Below are positions 36,785 through 48,055 of a DNA stretch of 64,000 nucleotides, piece by piece; position 1 is the stretch's first letter; each line of letters opens with the position of its first letter. The notes below the pieces were generated by a model. That model saw only the letters and a program-made list of their open reading frames with translations. It did not search any database and was not told the DNA's origin. This stretch comes from Zhengitettix transpicula. Taxonomy: Eukaryota > Arthropoda > Insecta > Orthoptera > Tetrigidae. The stretch is from the NCBI GenBank assembly GCA_037074705.1, contig CM073590.1, forward strand, positions 135,799,600-135,863,599. The letters are read 5' to 3'. Position numbers and translations under genes: made by a program.

Positions 36785-39174
36785 CAGTTGCGATTCATTA
36801 ATCTAAACAGAATTTAAGAAATAAATATTTACATTCATGAACATTTTTAAAACAATTGTCTAAATATAATTCATTGTGTTTTTTAGAATTTATTCTAACA
36901 AAATTTAGATTATCAATTTCCTAACGTGGTGTTTCCACACACGTCGCGGCTGAAATTATTTATTGACAGAGCTGTTAAGGGAATAATTGAATTTTAAGAT
37001 AAGAATGGAAATAAAAATTTATATAATACAACAGACAGGTCGCAATAATAAAGAATCTTTAATTGTATTTAAATTATTTGTGTCAAATTTTAACATTAAT
37101 GGCCGAAAAATAAGATCTAACTTGCGACGTTTTGCTCATCAGTGTGGAATATTATTTACATTGTTCAACTAAAACCTTTACATTGTGTCAATCGAAACTA
37201 TGTTTTTTTAAATAAATAAGTTTTAACGGAACTGAATACTAAATTTTGGACGTTAAATTTCAAAATACTTTTGTTCATTGATTCTAGGTTTTAGGCATCG
37301 TTTCGTTTTCCAGACGTAACAAGAATTTAAACAATTAATTTTGTAAATAACATTATGTTTAACTAAATTGTTAATTCTGTCCTTCATATTTTTAACTAAA
37401 TTTAAATTATTGGAAGTTTTTAAAATAACCTGAATGCCATAATTATACACAAGTCAATAATTTCGTATTTTATGTTTCAAAAAATGATAGTACGATAAAA
37501 AATTGGTTCTTAGGATTATTAATTGATTATTTGTTACTATCGTACTTAATTTTACTGAACCTAATTTTGATATATTTGTAAATAAATTGTAACGGGTAAG
37601 AATTTAGAAAGATATTAACAATTTTGGACAAAAACATTTTATTCATTATTTTCAATCAGACGTAAATTTTTTCGAATTAACAATTTTGTCAAGAGCATAA
37701 AGAACTAAAATTTATTCGGAGAAATACTTATCCTTACTCTAGGAAAGGAGGTGCATGTTTTGACAAAACTTCCTGGAATTAAATGAATTGTAAAATGCGC
37801 ATCAAGCATTCGTGCTTACATAAATGCATATCTGAGACCTTGTACGCTAAAGAACATCGAACTTACGAACGAAAAAATCTGTTTGAATATTATCTAAAAT
37901 TTATGGAACTGCGTAAACATTGTCCTTGTTACTGAATAAACAAATTTAAACATAGTGGTTAATTTCAGAAATTCTCTACATAAAAATTGGAAATCAACAA
38001 TAAAAAGAAAATCAAAACGGACACAGATTCTTCAAGTAAAATAATTCAAGAATTTTAGGCATTAACTATTCAACAATTAATGCTTTTATATATATATATT
38101 TTAATACCAATTAAACAGGTTCTTGTTTTTAATATAATTTAATTGTTGGCGGTACGAGTGCTTAAGGACAACAATCGCAGCGGGTTTTCTTTGTTAACAA
38201 TAGAGACTGGAGACCGCGCGCTTAGAGAACTCAGACTGCGTCGAGCCTGGGTCGAGAAAGGATACATAAAAAGGAGTCTGCGAGAGTTATAACACTGTCA
38301 AGTTTGCTAATCTGAAAGCATGAATAGGGTTATCCAGGAAGTCCAAAGGCGAGATATAATAGTTTACATAAAACGCAAGTAAACAGTTTTGACGGAGAGA
38401 CTCATAAAATCGCAATTTAGAAGCAGAAGTTTGGCTTCACAAACTGAACTAATTTTTGCATAGGGAGACTTTGAGTAGACCTACGTCCGGCAACTGGTTG
38501 AGGGTGAGCTAATCCAGGTTCTAGGATAGCAGAGATCCAGGGCAACGACCGCGTGTGTTCGAAATCTGAAGTATATAATTAGTGTATAATGACCTGTTTA
38601 GTGGGTGTTGACTTCAAGATACAAGAGTCCGAACTGGTACCAGTAGCACTGTCGTGAGTACAAAACAATCATTAATAACTGTAAACAATAATGAAAGGGT
38701 ATGGTCAGATTTCGTTCGCGTGTTTCTTTTCATTCGTTTTCTTTTACTTTTTGTATTTAATATTGTATTCCGTTAACTTCAATGAGTTTGGATTGTTAAT
38801 GTTTTAGTTCATTAGATTGTATTTGTTCTTACTATAAAACCCAGTGGTGATCCTGAGATAAAGCGAAATTCGACATAGTTGATTGTAAAAATATAAATCT
38901 GTATTTTCATAGAACGCCACGAATTAATTTTAAAAAATTGAAATATTTGTTTGTTAAATTTATGGAATTCGGCGTGCAAAGCAGGGCTCATAATATGTAA
39001 TTATCAACAATAAATTTTTAAATCATAATAATTTTGTTAATTATTCCTATTAATTAAGACCACCTTATTAATTATTACAATATATTTTCAGAATAATATT
39101 TGTAGATACCTTAAAATAATTTTAAGTTTTATATTTTCCACTTCAGTAACAATAATATGAGGTTGTTCAAACTT
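36785..39174. other. AT-rich stretch without recognised features
   Basis: A somewhat GC-richer patch at 38150-38660 and an 11-base inverted pair near 37485/37536 are visible. No gene recognised. Confidence 0.45.
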
Positions 39175-39300
39175 TAATGTCTCTGATTTTTATTTCACAA
39201 AATATTGACCGAAACATTTCTCATTCGTGAATGTAATCTCCGCGCAGCTGACCACACGTTTCACAACGTCGACGCCATGATTCCATTGACGCTTCGAACC
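39175..39300 (-). pseudogene. possible mariner-like transposase C-terminal remnant
   Basis: The minus strand around 39290-39225 reads ESWRRRCETCGQLRGDYIHE before a stop. A Trp/Arg/Cys-rich segment followed by GDY is common near the C-terminus of mariner-type transposases. No upstream domain can be followed, so this is a weak call. Confidence 0.25.
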
Positions 39301-39660
39301 CAACTGCCTCCACTCACTTGGCCACGATTTCCGACTTATGCGAAGCCCGGGTTATTTCGGTTCGTTGTTGTAAGACGTTCGTCTTTCTTTGAACTGTCGC
39401 ACCCACGAATGCACGTTCGTGACACCTCATGTCACTCTCACCTGACGTAAAAATTCAATAAGTGTCACAGTGGAGAATACGAATGGTTGCTCGCTTTTTC
39501 GATAATTAAATCGTTGCAATATATAATCTAACTTTGTAAAAATTACAACACTATGAAGAACTCCGCAGAATTTAATGAAATTTAATGTACAAACGTCCTG
39601 TTTTGATACAAATAAAAAATTATAATGACGAAGAAAAGCAAAAAATTACTTGTCAAAAAT

Positions 39661-40759
39661 CAGTATTTTGTGAAGCCACACCGCGAAGGAATAAGTGCTA
39701 CTATACGACGTGGCATAGAATCAATCAGATTTTGAATGTGTGTCTGAGGAAGAATACACGGCGAAAGAGAGCGACATCTCAGCAAGTTACGGAGTTTGAA
39801 CGGAGATGAATCATGGGCCTTCTTGAAGAAGGGTTTTCTTATCGTGAAATAACAGCTCGTATGGAACGTAACAGCAACAACACAGTGATGCAAGTTTGGA
39901 CGCAGTGGGCTCAAGAAAACCATACAACTCTGAAAAAAGATTCGAAAGCTGACGTCAGCACGGGATAAATAAACAGTGGCGGTGACGGACCATTCGGCTT
40001 CATCTCATCAGTTGGCAGATCGCTGGTGCACTGATACAGATGTGTGCTTAAACAATTCGTCGACGTCTTCTGCACTATATACTGTGTGCAAACGTTTCTT
40101 TATGCGGAATTCCCCAGACACAAAACCATCGGCGCCTGAAGCTACAAAGGGCTCATGGAGATAGAGACTGGCTTGAAGATTCTGATGAAGCCCCCTTTAA
40201 TTCGAGGGTTCAGTGATGGCAGCATTCGTGTTCGACGTTATACCAGTGAACTACCCCTTCCGGAGTGCGTTATCCAACGTCATGCATGGCTGGCGAACTC
40301 TCAGTTCAGACGCTGGGGTACGATTGCACGTCTTGGACGATCTCAGTTGCTACGAATTGTGGGTAATATTAACAAAAAGCGGTAAAGTGCTGAAGCCAAA
40401 ATTCGTTTCTTTTCTTCATGCCATTCCTGGAACTGTATTTCAACAGGACAATGTCCCCCCCCCCCCACACACACACACACATATTGCTAGGAATGTGCAA
40501 CAGCAGCTCTTTTGTTTTCAGAACAACAGATACAGATTCTTCCTTGACCTGTTTATTCACCGGATATTTCACCAATAGAACATGTCTGGTCGACGTCTCG
40601 CTCGTGATCTTCGTCCCACAGCTACTACAGATGAGCTTTGGGTTCGCATAAAAGCACCCTTAAATACTCTTCCTCAAGCACACTTTCGAAATATGTTTAT
40701 TCCATGACAGGACGTATAGCAACACTTATTGCAACGCATGGTGGTTTCACAAAACACTG
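39661..40759 (+). pseudogene. decayed Tc1-like DNA transposon with transposase relic
   Basis: Ends in inverted CAGTATTTTGTGAAGCCAC (39661) and GTGGTTTCACAAAACACTG (to 40759); similarity continues inward for roughly 100 bases. Between them, in shifting frames on +, lie a helix-turn-helix (GLLEEGFSYREITARMERN, about 39810-39870), RIRVRR-type and LLRIVGN segments, the DDE-core motif FQQDN (about 40440), and a C-terminus matching ELWVRIKAPLNTLPQAHFRN and HGGFTK. Several frameshifts and stops break it, so no transposase can be made. The right terminal repeat overlaps the C-terminal codons. Confidence 0.8.
40457..40491 (+). repeat. poly-C/(CA)n microsatellite inside the transposase relic
   Basis: A C-run followed by (CA)n sits where the family reads PHIAR after FQQDN, so the codons have expanded into Pro and His-Thr repeats. 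Confidence 0.85.
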
Positions 40760-41469
40760 ATTTTCGTAATGTAATACTGTTTTTTCTTTGTAATTTTAAT
40801 CGTATATTCGTATAGACACAGTTCGCTTATACATTAAATATCATTCAATTAGGTACAGTCCTTCGCGGTGATGCAGTATTTACAAACAAGAGATTAGTAT
40901 CAAAAACACTCCTCACTCTCGCCGTAGCTGATAGTGCTGTGTGCCGTACAGTGACAAAGACCTCAGAACTTGAACACATCTCGTAATATTTTAGAATGAT
41001 AGATTTGAACATTTATAATAATACCTTTGAATGCACGGTCGCAATAAAAACATGAAAATAAAAAAATTCTCAATTCGATGAAGAGCAACATTTAAATAAA
41101 AAATAAATGAAAAAGATAACCTTGTGTAAAGATAGCACAAATACATAATACAAGCGGTATTTTTACAGGAAGTTGAGGGTAACGTAAAGCAAAATAAATC
41201 CAAAAATGAATTATGAATAAACAAGAAATAGAATTCAAAGGACCTAATTTTGAGAAGTTACAGATTTCTCCATAATGAATTCTCAACGAATTACAGGAAT
41301 CTATGAAATAATATTAAAGTTATATACTTTTTTCCAATCCAAATAATCACACTTTTATTTTCATACTTTGAAATAAATAAAAAAAGTAAATAAATGAAAG
41401 AAAATGTTGTATTGTGTACATAAAAATTAACGACGAGCATAATATAAAGAAGAATTACATTGAATAAGT
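40760..41469. other. AT-rich stretch without recognised features
   Basis: Nothing recognised beyond incidental open frames. Confidence 0.45.
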
Positions 41470-41549
41470 GCTGAAGCAAACAATATTTCTGTTATAAACA
41501 AATAACAGCCTTTTAAAGTCAGAAAACGATTTGTAATAGAAATAATACA

Positions 41550-41581
41550 ACGTTTCGTCGCCATTTGCGAACTCTTCAGGT
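41550..41581 (-). ncRNA. hammerhead-like core motif
   Basis: The minus strand reads CCTGAAGA, a possible stem GTTCGC/GGCGAC with one bulge, then GAAACG. The flank 41486-41510 (AAATAACAG...GTCAGAAAAC) matches that of the motif at 36747. Activity is unproven. Confidence 0.45.
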
Positions 41582-41589
41582 ATATAAGT

Positions 41590-43465
41590 TTTAGAAAATT
41601 TTGATAGGCGGGAACTTCCTCCGCTGACTGCTGTGGCCGAAATGTAAGTGTTATGTTTATAATTTACTCTTAAATAGTCTAATATATTGTAATACCCAGG
41701 TAAGAATGACATGAATTTTGTTCTTATTTCATCAGATTTGTTTACCAACTCAGACTGGGGATTCTTGAGTGGTTTGTATATAAAAAAAAGATACTAATAA
41801 AATGATGGATAAGCGGCTCTTAGAGAAGGGGAGGACTATAATTGGACTTTAGCGGCTCTTAGAGCTAATAGTTTTGACAGACATCGGGACGAAACCCTAA
41901 AGGTATAATGACAGAAGATTTTTGGACACAGAATTGTATTAAAAGAAAATGTTTATTTTAATTGTATTGAGTGGCTCTCGAAGCGTGAGAAAGCCAACAG
42001 TTGGTGAACGTGGAAACTCAAAAACTGTGAAAAAAGGGAATATTCTGGAGAGGGGAAGCAAATAAAAGTTAGTTGGACTGGAGACCCCAGGGGAGATGGA
42101 CGTGGAGTCAGGTGTCAGAGCGCAAGAGGGAAGGGATTGTGGTGTCAGAGTTGGGAGGAGATGGACATGGAGGCGGTGATAAATATTCGGTCAAATTGAA
42201 TGGTGGCCGTGCCTAAAAATAAAATAAACATTTTAGTCCATGCAGGCTGTCAGGAGTCGGGATATCAAAAAGGATAATGTAAACGTGTCTGTGAAGCATT
42301 TGTAAAAGTCTGTGCACAGAAGGGCATTGTAGATTAAAGTGCATTCCTGAAAAACACAAATAAAATTGAATGTAGACATTCAGTAATAATTTCTGTAAAT
42401 TGTTAAATAAGGGTAATGAGTCAGATTTCGTTTTCATTTTATTTAATTGCATTGTTTAAATTGTAAATTTTAGTTTTCTGTTTCCTTATCAACCCAGTAA
42501 AGACCCTGGGGTACAGAGTATGATTCATAAAATGTAACTGGATTATTAGTGTAATTTAATTGTTGAGGTAAAAGGATATAATAAATACACAGAGATTTCT
42601 TGAGTTGTATTCTAGCTTAATAAAATTGTTTTGTTTATAAAATTTATAACTTGTTTAATTTAAATTCCTATAATCATAATTATCTATAGTTTGGGTATTG
42701 AATGGGAGCAAATTAATTAATTTTCAAGTTTCAAAATAAATTTAAAAAATAATTATCAATAAGAGGGTTATTACAATAACAATTTTTGCATTGATTTTAA
42801 TAGTAGAATTACGAGAAAATAGAACTCCAAATACTATTTGTGGTCCTTAAAAAGTACTTTAATAGTATAAATTGAAATAATGCGTTCTACTTTTTGACAT
42901 TAGATCTAAGCCCAGAAAACATAAGAATTGCAGTAACGGCAGCAGGACAGAAAAATCTGTAATAAAATGGGCGTAAAACAATAATTAAAAGTTTATCGCC
43001 CTGTTGTTAACTCATAGATCATATGTTGAAAACTCTAAGATAATGAGCAAAAAGTTGGCAAATAGAATCATGGTACGAGAATACAAAATGCCAACGCTAA
43101 AATTTTGAATCGACAAAAACGAAAGAAACTTGAATATTTATTTCTAATGAATATTTATACTATTCCAGGAGATGAACTTTTCAAAATCGGGAAGGAAAAT
43201 CTTAAGTTATTAAATCCGTGGCAATAATTTCTATTTAACTTAGAAAAAATTAATTAAGCAATGGATAAAAAATAATTTCAAAACCTTTCGTCTATCTTTG
43301 TACTTCAAGATGTGCAAATTGGTGAAATTTAGATCTTGGGAGTATTTTAAATAAAAAATTTGAAGAAAATATCATTAAAAATGTGTTGACAACATTTTAT
43401 GTAAAATACTATATAAAATTGATTAACTTACAATTTACATAAATACCCAAGTTCATCTATTAACT
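41590..43465. other. AT-rich stretch without recognised features
   Basis: GCGGCTCTTAGAG occurs twice (about 41812 and 41852), a small local duplication. No gene recognised. Confidence 0.45.
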
Positions 43466-44082
43466 CAGTGTCGTAGCGTAGCGGGGGCGGTGGAGGCGGC
43501 CCGCCCCGGCCGGCACTTTTATGGAACGTGACAATTACACAATAAATAATAATTATTCCTTGAAAACTGAACTAAAAATTTGACCTAATTTTTTCAGTTT
43601 TTGTTACACCTACATTCTAACCGATTTAAATGAGCACGGAACATTTTATTATTTTATCTGTGACGCAACAGGGGGGAAATCCCCTTTCTTTAAATGAGTG
43701 TAACCATCTCACTCTCTAGCGACTGACATGGCAGCACTGCTTGTACTGATGAGTTGCCTTGCGGTAATTCCCAGGTTCTCTGATTGTTCACGGCGAATAT
43801 TCAGCGAGGGTTACTTCTTTCATATAAAGAAAAGAGATAAATATTGTCTAAACACACCTTCAACATCAGTCGTCAAATTCACATTGGCTCAATTAACTTT
43901 TGTAACAAATGTATTGATTATGTTATAAAAAATATATACATGACTTCTTTAAATTTACATATGTTGAAAGGTTATTTAGAATTTCTATATTTTTTTAGAG
44001 CCTATTCTAAGTAAATATCTAATATAAGGGGACAGCTAATTGCTCTACGCTCCGGGCGGTTGATACCCACGTTACGTCACTG
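43466..44082. mobile_element. hAT-like non-autonomous DNA element
   Basis: Starts CAGTGTCGTAGCGTAGCGGG and ends with the inverted CCCACGTTACGTCACTG, imperfect terminal repeats of the CAGTG type common in hAT elements. Flanks are TATTAACT (43458-43465) and TATTACT (44083-44089), an 8-base duplication with one base lost. The interior has a GC-rich left end and no transposase; the 66-codon open frame inside is not recognised. Confidence 0.6.
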
Positions 44083-44634
44083 TATTACTATCTGCTAAAA
44101 GTTGATATTATATAAATACTTTTTGAGTAATGTTTCAACTGGCTGCACCGGTTGTAAAAACCGAAATGAGATATAGTGAATTTAATAAATTTATTTATTT
44201 TTCAAGCTTTATATTAACAAATGAAATATTTTTGGAACTGTATTAATTTAAAAATATTTCATTATAGTAACATTGTATAATATTTTATTTAAGTGATTAC
44301 TTTCATTTTTAACATTTACTGTTGTAATATTTGATCGAACATACAACCTCTTACTCATAAATTTGAAAAATACTTGTTGTAATCACCCCATATTTAGATC
44401 TATGGAGAGAGAAACAAAATCGCTGGAGGCATTGTTAAACAAGTTGCATAATTAGACACGATGCAATCAACATGTCCTTCAATCAAATAAATAAATGTGC
44501 AAAACAAATATTAATCAATTATTTATAATATAATATTCCTATTTAAACTGAAAAATTTTAAATTTGATAATGTAATTAAATAATTTTAAATTAACATACA
44601 TATTGAAATGAAAAATTTACGTCTGAACGAAAAT

Positions 44635-44712
44635 TGATAATAAAAAGATAGTCAAATACAGACAAATCACTTATTTTGTCTAATTTGGCAATGTTTCTTA
44701 TTATTGACATAC
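44635..44712. repeat. foldback element, family A, internally deleted copy
   Basis: GATAATAAAAAGATAGTCAAATACAGACAAA is followed at once by TCACTTATTTTGTC..ATTTGGCAATGTTTCTTATTATT: the two outer ends of the elements at 3350 and 4858 with the whole centre gone. Confidence 0.55.
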
Positions 44713-44865
44713 AAATTATCATGTAACTTCAGTAAATACGTGAAATTTCCACGTTGTTAATACAAACCTTGTAAAATACAGGTTTGTCTTAAAACACATT
44801 AATATTGAATTTAGTACCGATGAAGTGAAAGAATTTTAGTTAGACGTCAACATAGACACATGTTT

Positions 44866-45430
44866 TTATTTTTTAAGGGTAACAGGCTACATGAGGGTAA
44901 TCCACGTGGTGGCAACTCCCCTTTAATAGCATAGGAAGGGATTTGAAAGGGAGGATGCGGAAGGGTAGAGGAAGGTAGCCAAGGGTTACTAGGGCCCCCG
45001 GGCTATATTTTAAGGATCCTACCCGGCATTCGCCTAAAGAAATGCAGGGAAAACCCTAGGAAAACCTGCATCGGGTAGGTCGGGCATTGTGTACTTGTCC
45101 CACGCCCTTCCGATGGTGGGAGAGGAGTTAGCTGTGGGGTCGCAGCTTTCCCCTCTCCGTGCATTGACCAGTTTAGGAGGCAGCAGGCCGACTGTTCGAA
45201 TGGGAACAGCCAACAACTCTTACCGTATGCCCAAGGTCTGTGACCCCGGAACATACACCTCTCGGTGCCTCGGCTTGTGGGAACCTTAGTTCAAAAACGG
45301 AGAGAGGAAAAGGCATCCCCAGAGATAGACCCTTCCTGTCTCTCCTACAAGGTTCTGCCTGCGTGAGAACATCCGTCGCAATTACTGCCTGCGAGAGAAT
45401 AGCCTCGCAGACAGCCCCATAGGCGCATGT
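44866..45430 (-). mobile_element. retroposon family R copy, longest 5' end
   Basis: Same block order as 63430-63945 on the minus strand, with the T-run (reverse of the A-tail) near 44866-44874. It runs past the point where the copy at 63430 stops: CTGCCTGCG.GAGAA occurs twice (45356 and 45386). The open frames on both strands recur in the other copies because the repeat itself is conserved; I assign no protein. Confidence 0.75.
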
Positions 45431-45599
45431 CACGTACTAGAGACTAAAACGTATTGGTTTCCATGTTTAAAATACGAGAAGGACTGCAGAATAAATTACA
45501 CCTGAACCCGTGAAGTGCGTGGTTGAGTAAGCATGTGCTGAATCAGAAAATATATAAGTGTCGATTACTGAAATACAAAGATACAGAGCAACAAGTAAA

Positions 45600-45930
45600 T
45601 GAACAGACTCTCTCTCTTTCTGTGGCTCTATAACCCTTCACAATATTAGCCAATATTTTTCGATCATTTGCCTTTCTCCGCCAACCGCGGACCGCGAAGG
45701 TCTTCCTCCACCTCTTCCAGCCACTTCTTCCTCGGCCTGCCTCTAGTTCTGCGTTCTTGTGGTTTCCCTATAAATACCTTCTTCGCCAGATTGTTGTCCT
45801 CCATATGGTGTACATGACCGGCCCATCTTAATATAGTTCTTTTAATTTCCGTTACCAAATCTGGTTCTCTATAAAGTATCTGAATTTGTGCATTTGTCAT
45901 AATTCTCCATTCTTAATTCTCCTTCATAGC
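45600..45930 (-). pseudogene. non-LTR retrotransposon fragment (C-terminus of endonuclease/reverse-transcriptase ORF)
   Basis: The minus-strand ORF 45900-45664 reads ILRWAGHVHHMEDNNLAKKV and RTRGRPRKKWLEEVEEDL, the well-known C-terminal block downstream of the reverse transcriptase in many animal LINE polyproteins. EWRIMTN just before it also fits. No RT domain remains, so it is a 5'-truncated relic. The exact clade is not assigned. Confidence 0.8.
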
Positions 45931-47967
45931 GCCATAGTATGGTGTGTTTGGCCCTGGGTAGGAAAAGACACAAAACGTGGCGAACCTGTAATATGTTTAA
46001 TGAGTTCATAAAATGTTTTTACTAATATTATACCGTTTCACTGAAATTACTTTACGTACCCACGTGAGAAAAAAAGGCAGAAAATTGGAATACAGTTTTG
46101 TTTCAAAGTTCATCATTCTAAGGTTCACAATAAGCTACAATAATACGAAAGCATGAGGAAACTGTGAAATATGTTATATAATTCGACGCTGCGATAGCGT
46201 TCAAAATTTTCCACTTTCCCGTACCTCATCAGTTTCGAGGAAGATAGATAAATACGTCAAAGCGGTTTAGCGGAGCAATTATTGAACATCTTATTACAGT
46301 TTGCAATATGAGGGAGTGATATAAGTAGCTATGTACTTACGTGAAAGATTGCTTAATCACTAGCAGGAAACATATTTTCCACTAATTGCTAATTGCTACG
46401 TCAATCGAGGAAACTTTCATGAAGTCACTGAACAAATTTTAAAATAAAAAAATACGTTCACGGTAGAAACCACGTGTTGTAATTAACAGTATCCAAAATA
46501 AAGTATAAAACGATATTTTATATAACATAGGACTCTGTGAACATTGTCTTTAATACAGTTACCGGCAGTATGTTGACAGTCTAAACGCACAATCATTAAT
46601 TTTAAAAGGCATATCACCCGCGTTTATTTAGTCCGACACATTATTACTTAAGTTACAGCATAAAATTAGCAGAAACGAGTTCCTAAAATCTATTCGATTA
46701 TATGTGTCTTTGTTCTGAGATAAATATTCATTTAACATATGGTTATAGTTACTTTATTCATAATGGTGCTATAAAATCCAAAAGTAATTGAGTTTAGTTG
46801 TAATATTTTATAAAACGACAGTAGAAGCTTCAATCAAATGAATCAATTTATTGCGCCGTTGACCAATTCACATTAATATCCATCTTCATCGAGTCCTAAA
46901 GTTAGACTATGAAGATTGTGATCCATTTAATTGTAGCTCTGCTCTGGAAATATATATTTATATTGTAATGAATAATAAAAAGATTGATTAAATTTGCCCC
47001 ACGTTGTGGAAGCAAAAAATGTAATGAATAAAAAGAGGAGATTAATTAATTAACAAACAAAATTTTATTGAATTATTTAAACAATTAATTTGCAGTTTGA
47101 TTAAATTGATAATTCGTTCTGAAACAGTTTATTTTAACAGAAAGGATTGAGAAATAATTACTACTTTAAACTTTATGATACCATTTATTTTATTTAATAG
47201 AAATCTATAACATTTTCTCTGAGGTTAAATACATTCAAAGTTTCGATGTTTAGGAATTTGATAACTCTTCTCTCAGGGTCGTTTACCTGGGCTTGATAAT
47301 TAAAGAACAATCATAGAATTTATAAATTAAGAAGTTAACAAACAAAACCAAAAAGATACGAACGAAATCTGACGAATACCTTTAACTATCGTTTACAAAC
47401 TTAATTAACTTGGTTTCTACTTACAAAAATGTTCGGCTGGTACCAGACTTAGATTTCTCGGCTCGGGAACACAATTGACACCAAAAAGGCCATGAATCAC
47501 TGACTCTACACTTGATTGTCAAACACACGGTCGTAGTTATTGAATTTTCGTCCGGGAACTGCATCTGCTGCACCTCCGGATCATCAGCCAGACATAATGT
47601 TACACATTATATTTATGTGGAAAATGTTGATCTCAGTACGCGTAGGAAGCTTAATGTGGCGCAAATATTTGATTAATCTTCGCAATTTTTTTACAAAGTA
47701 TCTCGCTGCCCAAACTTTATACTTGGATTTAAAAACTTGTAACTTTCTCGGTTGAATTTTATACTTGGGCCACGCTGTTCGTTCTCTCAAAATTTTACTT
47801 CCTCTCCCGCCTACGATATCAGACAGACTGCCATTCCAGAAAGCGCTCGTAGCCCACGACAAAGCCCGCCGACACATTGTTGTCTTTGAAGAATTGGTAC
47901 CGCTAACAATCCAATTATTAAAATAATTACTGGCCTCTAATTAGTATTACAATATATACATATATAT
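45931..47967. other. AT-rich stretch without recognised features
   Basis: No gene, repeat family or RNA recognised. Confidence 0.45.
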
Positions 47968-48055
47968 ATCGTATAATGGATTAGTTGGTAAAGCACCCGC
48001 TTACTAAGCGGAAGACCTGGGTTTTATTATCCATCCATCCTAATACAATTTTATT
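47968..48055 (+). repeat. tRNA-derived SINE-like sequence
   Basis: Box A-like TAGTTGGTAAAGC, an anticodon-arm-like CCCGC/GCGG hairpin with a 7-base loop, and box B-like GGGTTTTATTATCC in tRNA order and spacing. The acceptor stem does not pair and box B is off consensus, so it is not a working tRNA gene. The following CCATCCTAAT is shared with the copy at 59540. Confidence 0.55.

Noticed and set aside
47968..48055. Functional tRNA gene
   Set aside because: Box A and the anticodon arm are plausible but the acceptor stem does not pair and box B is off consensus.
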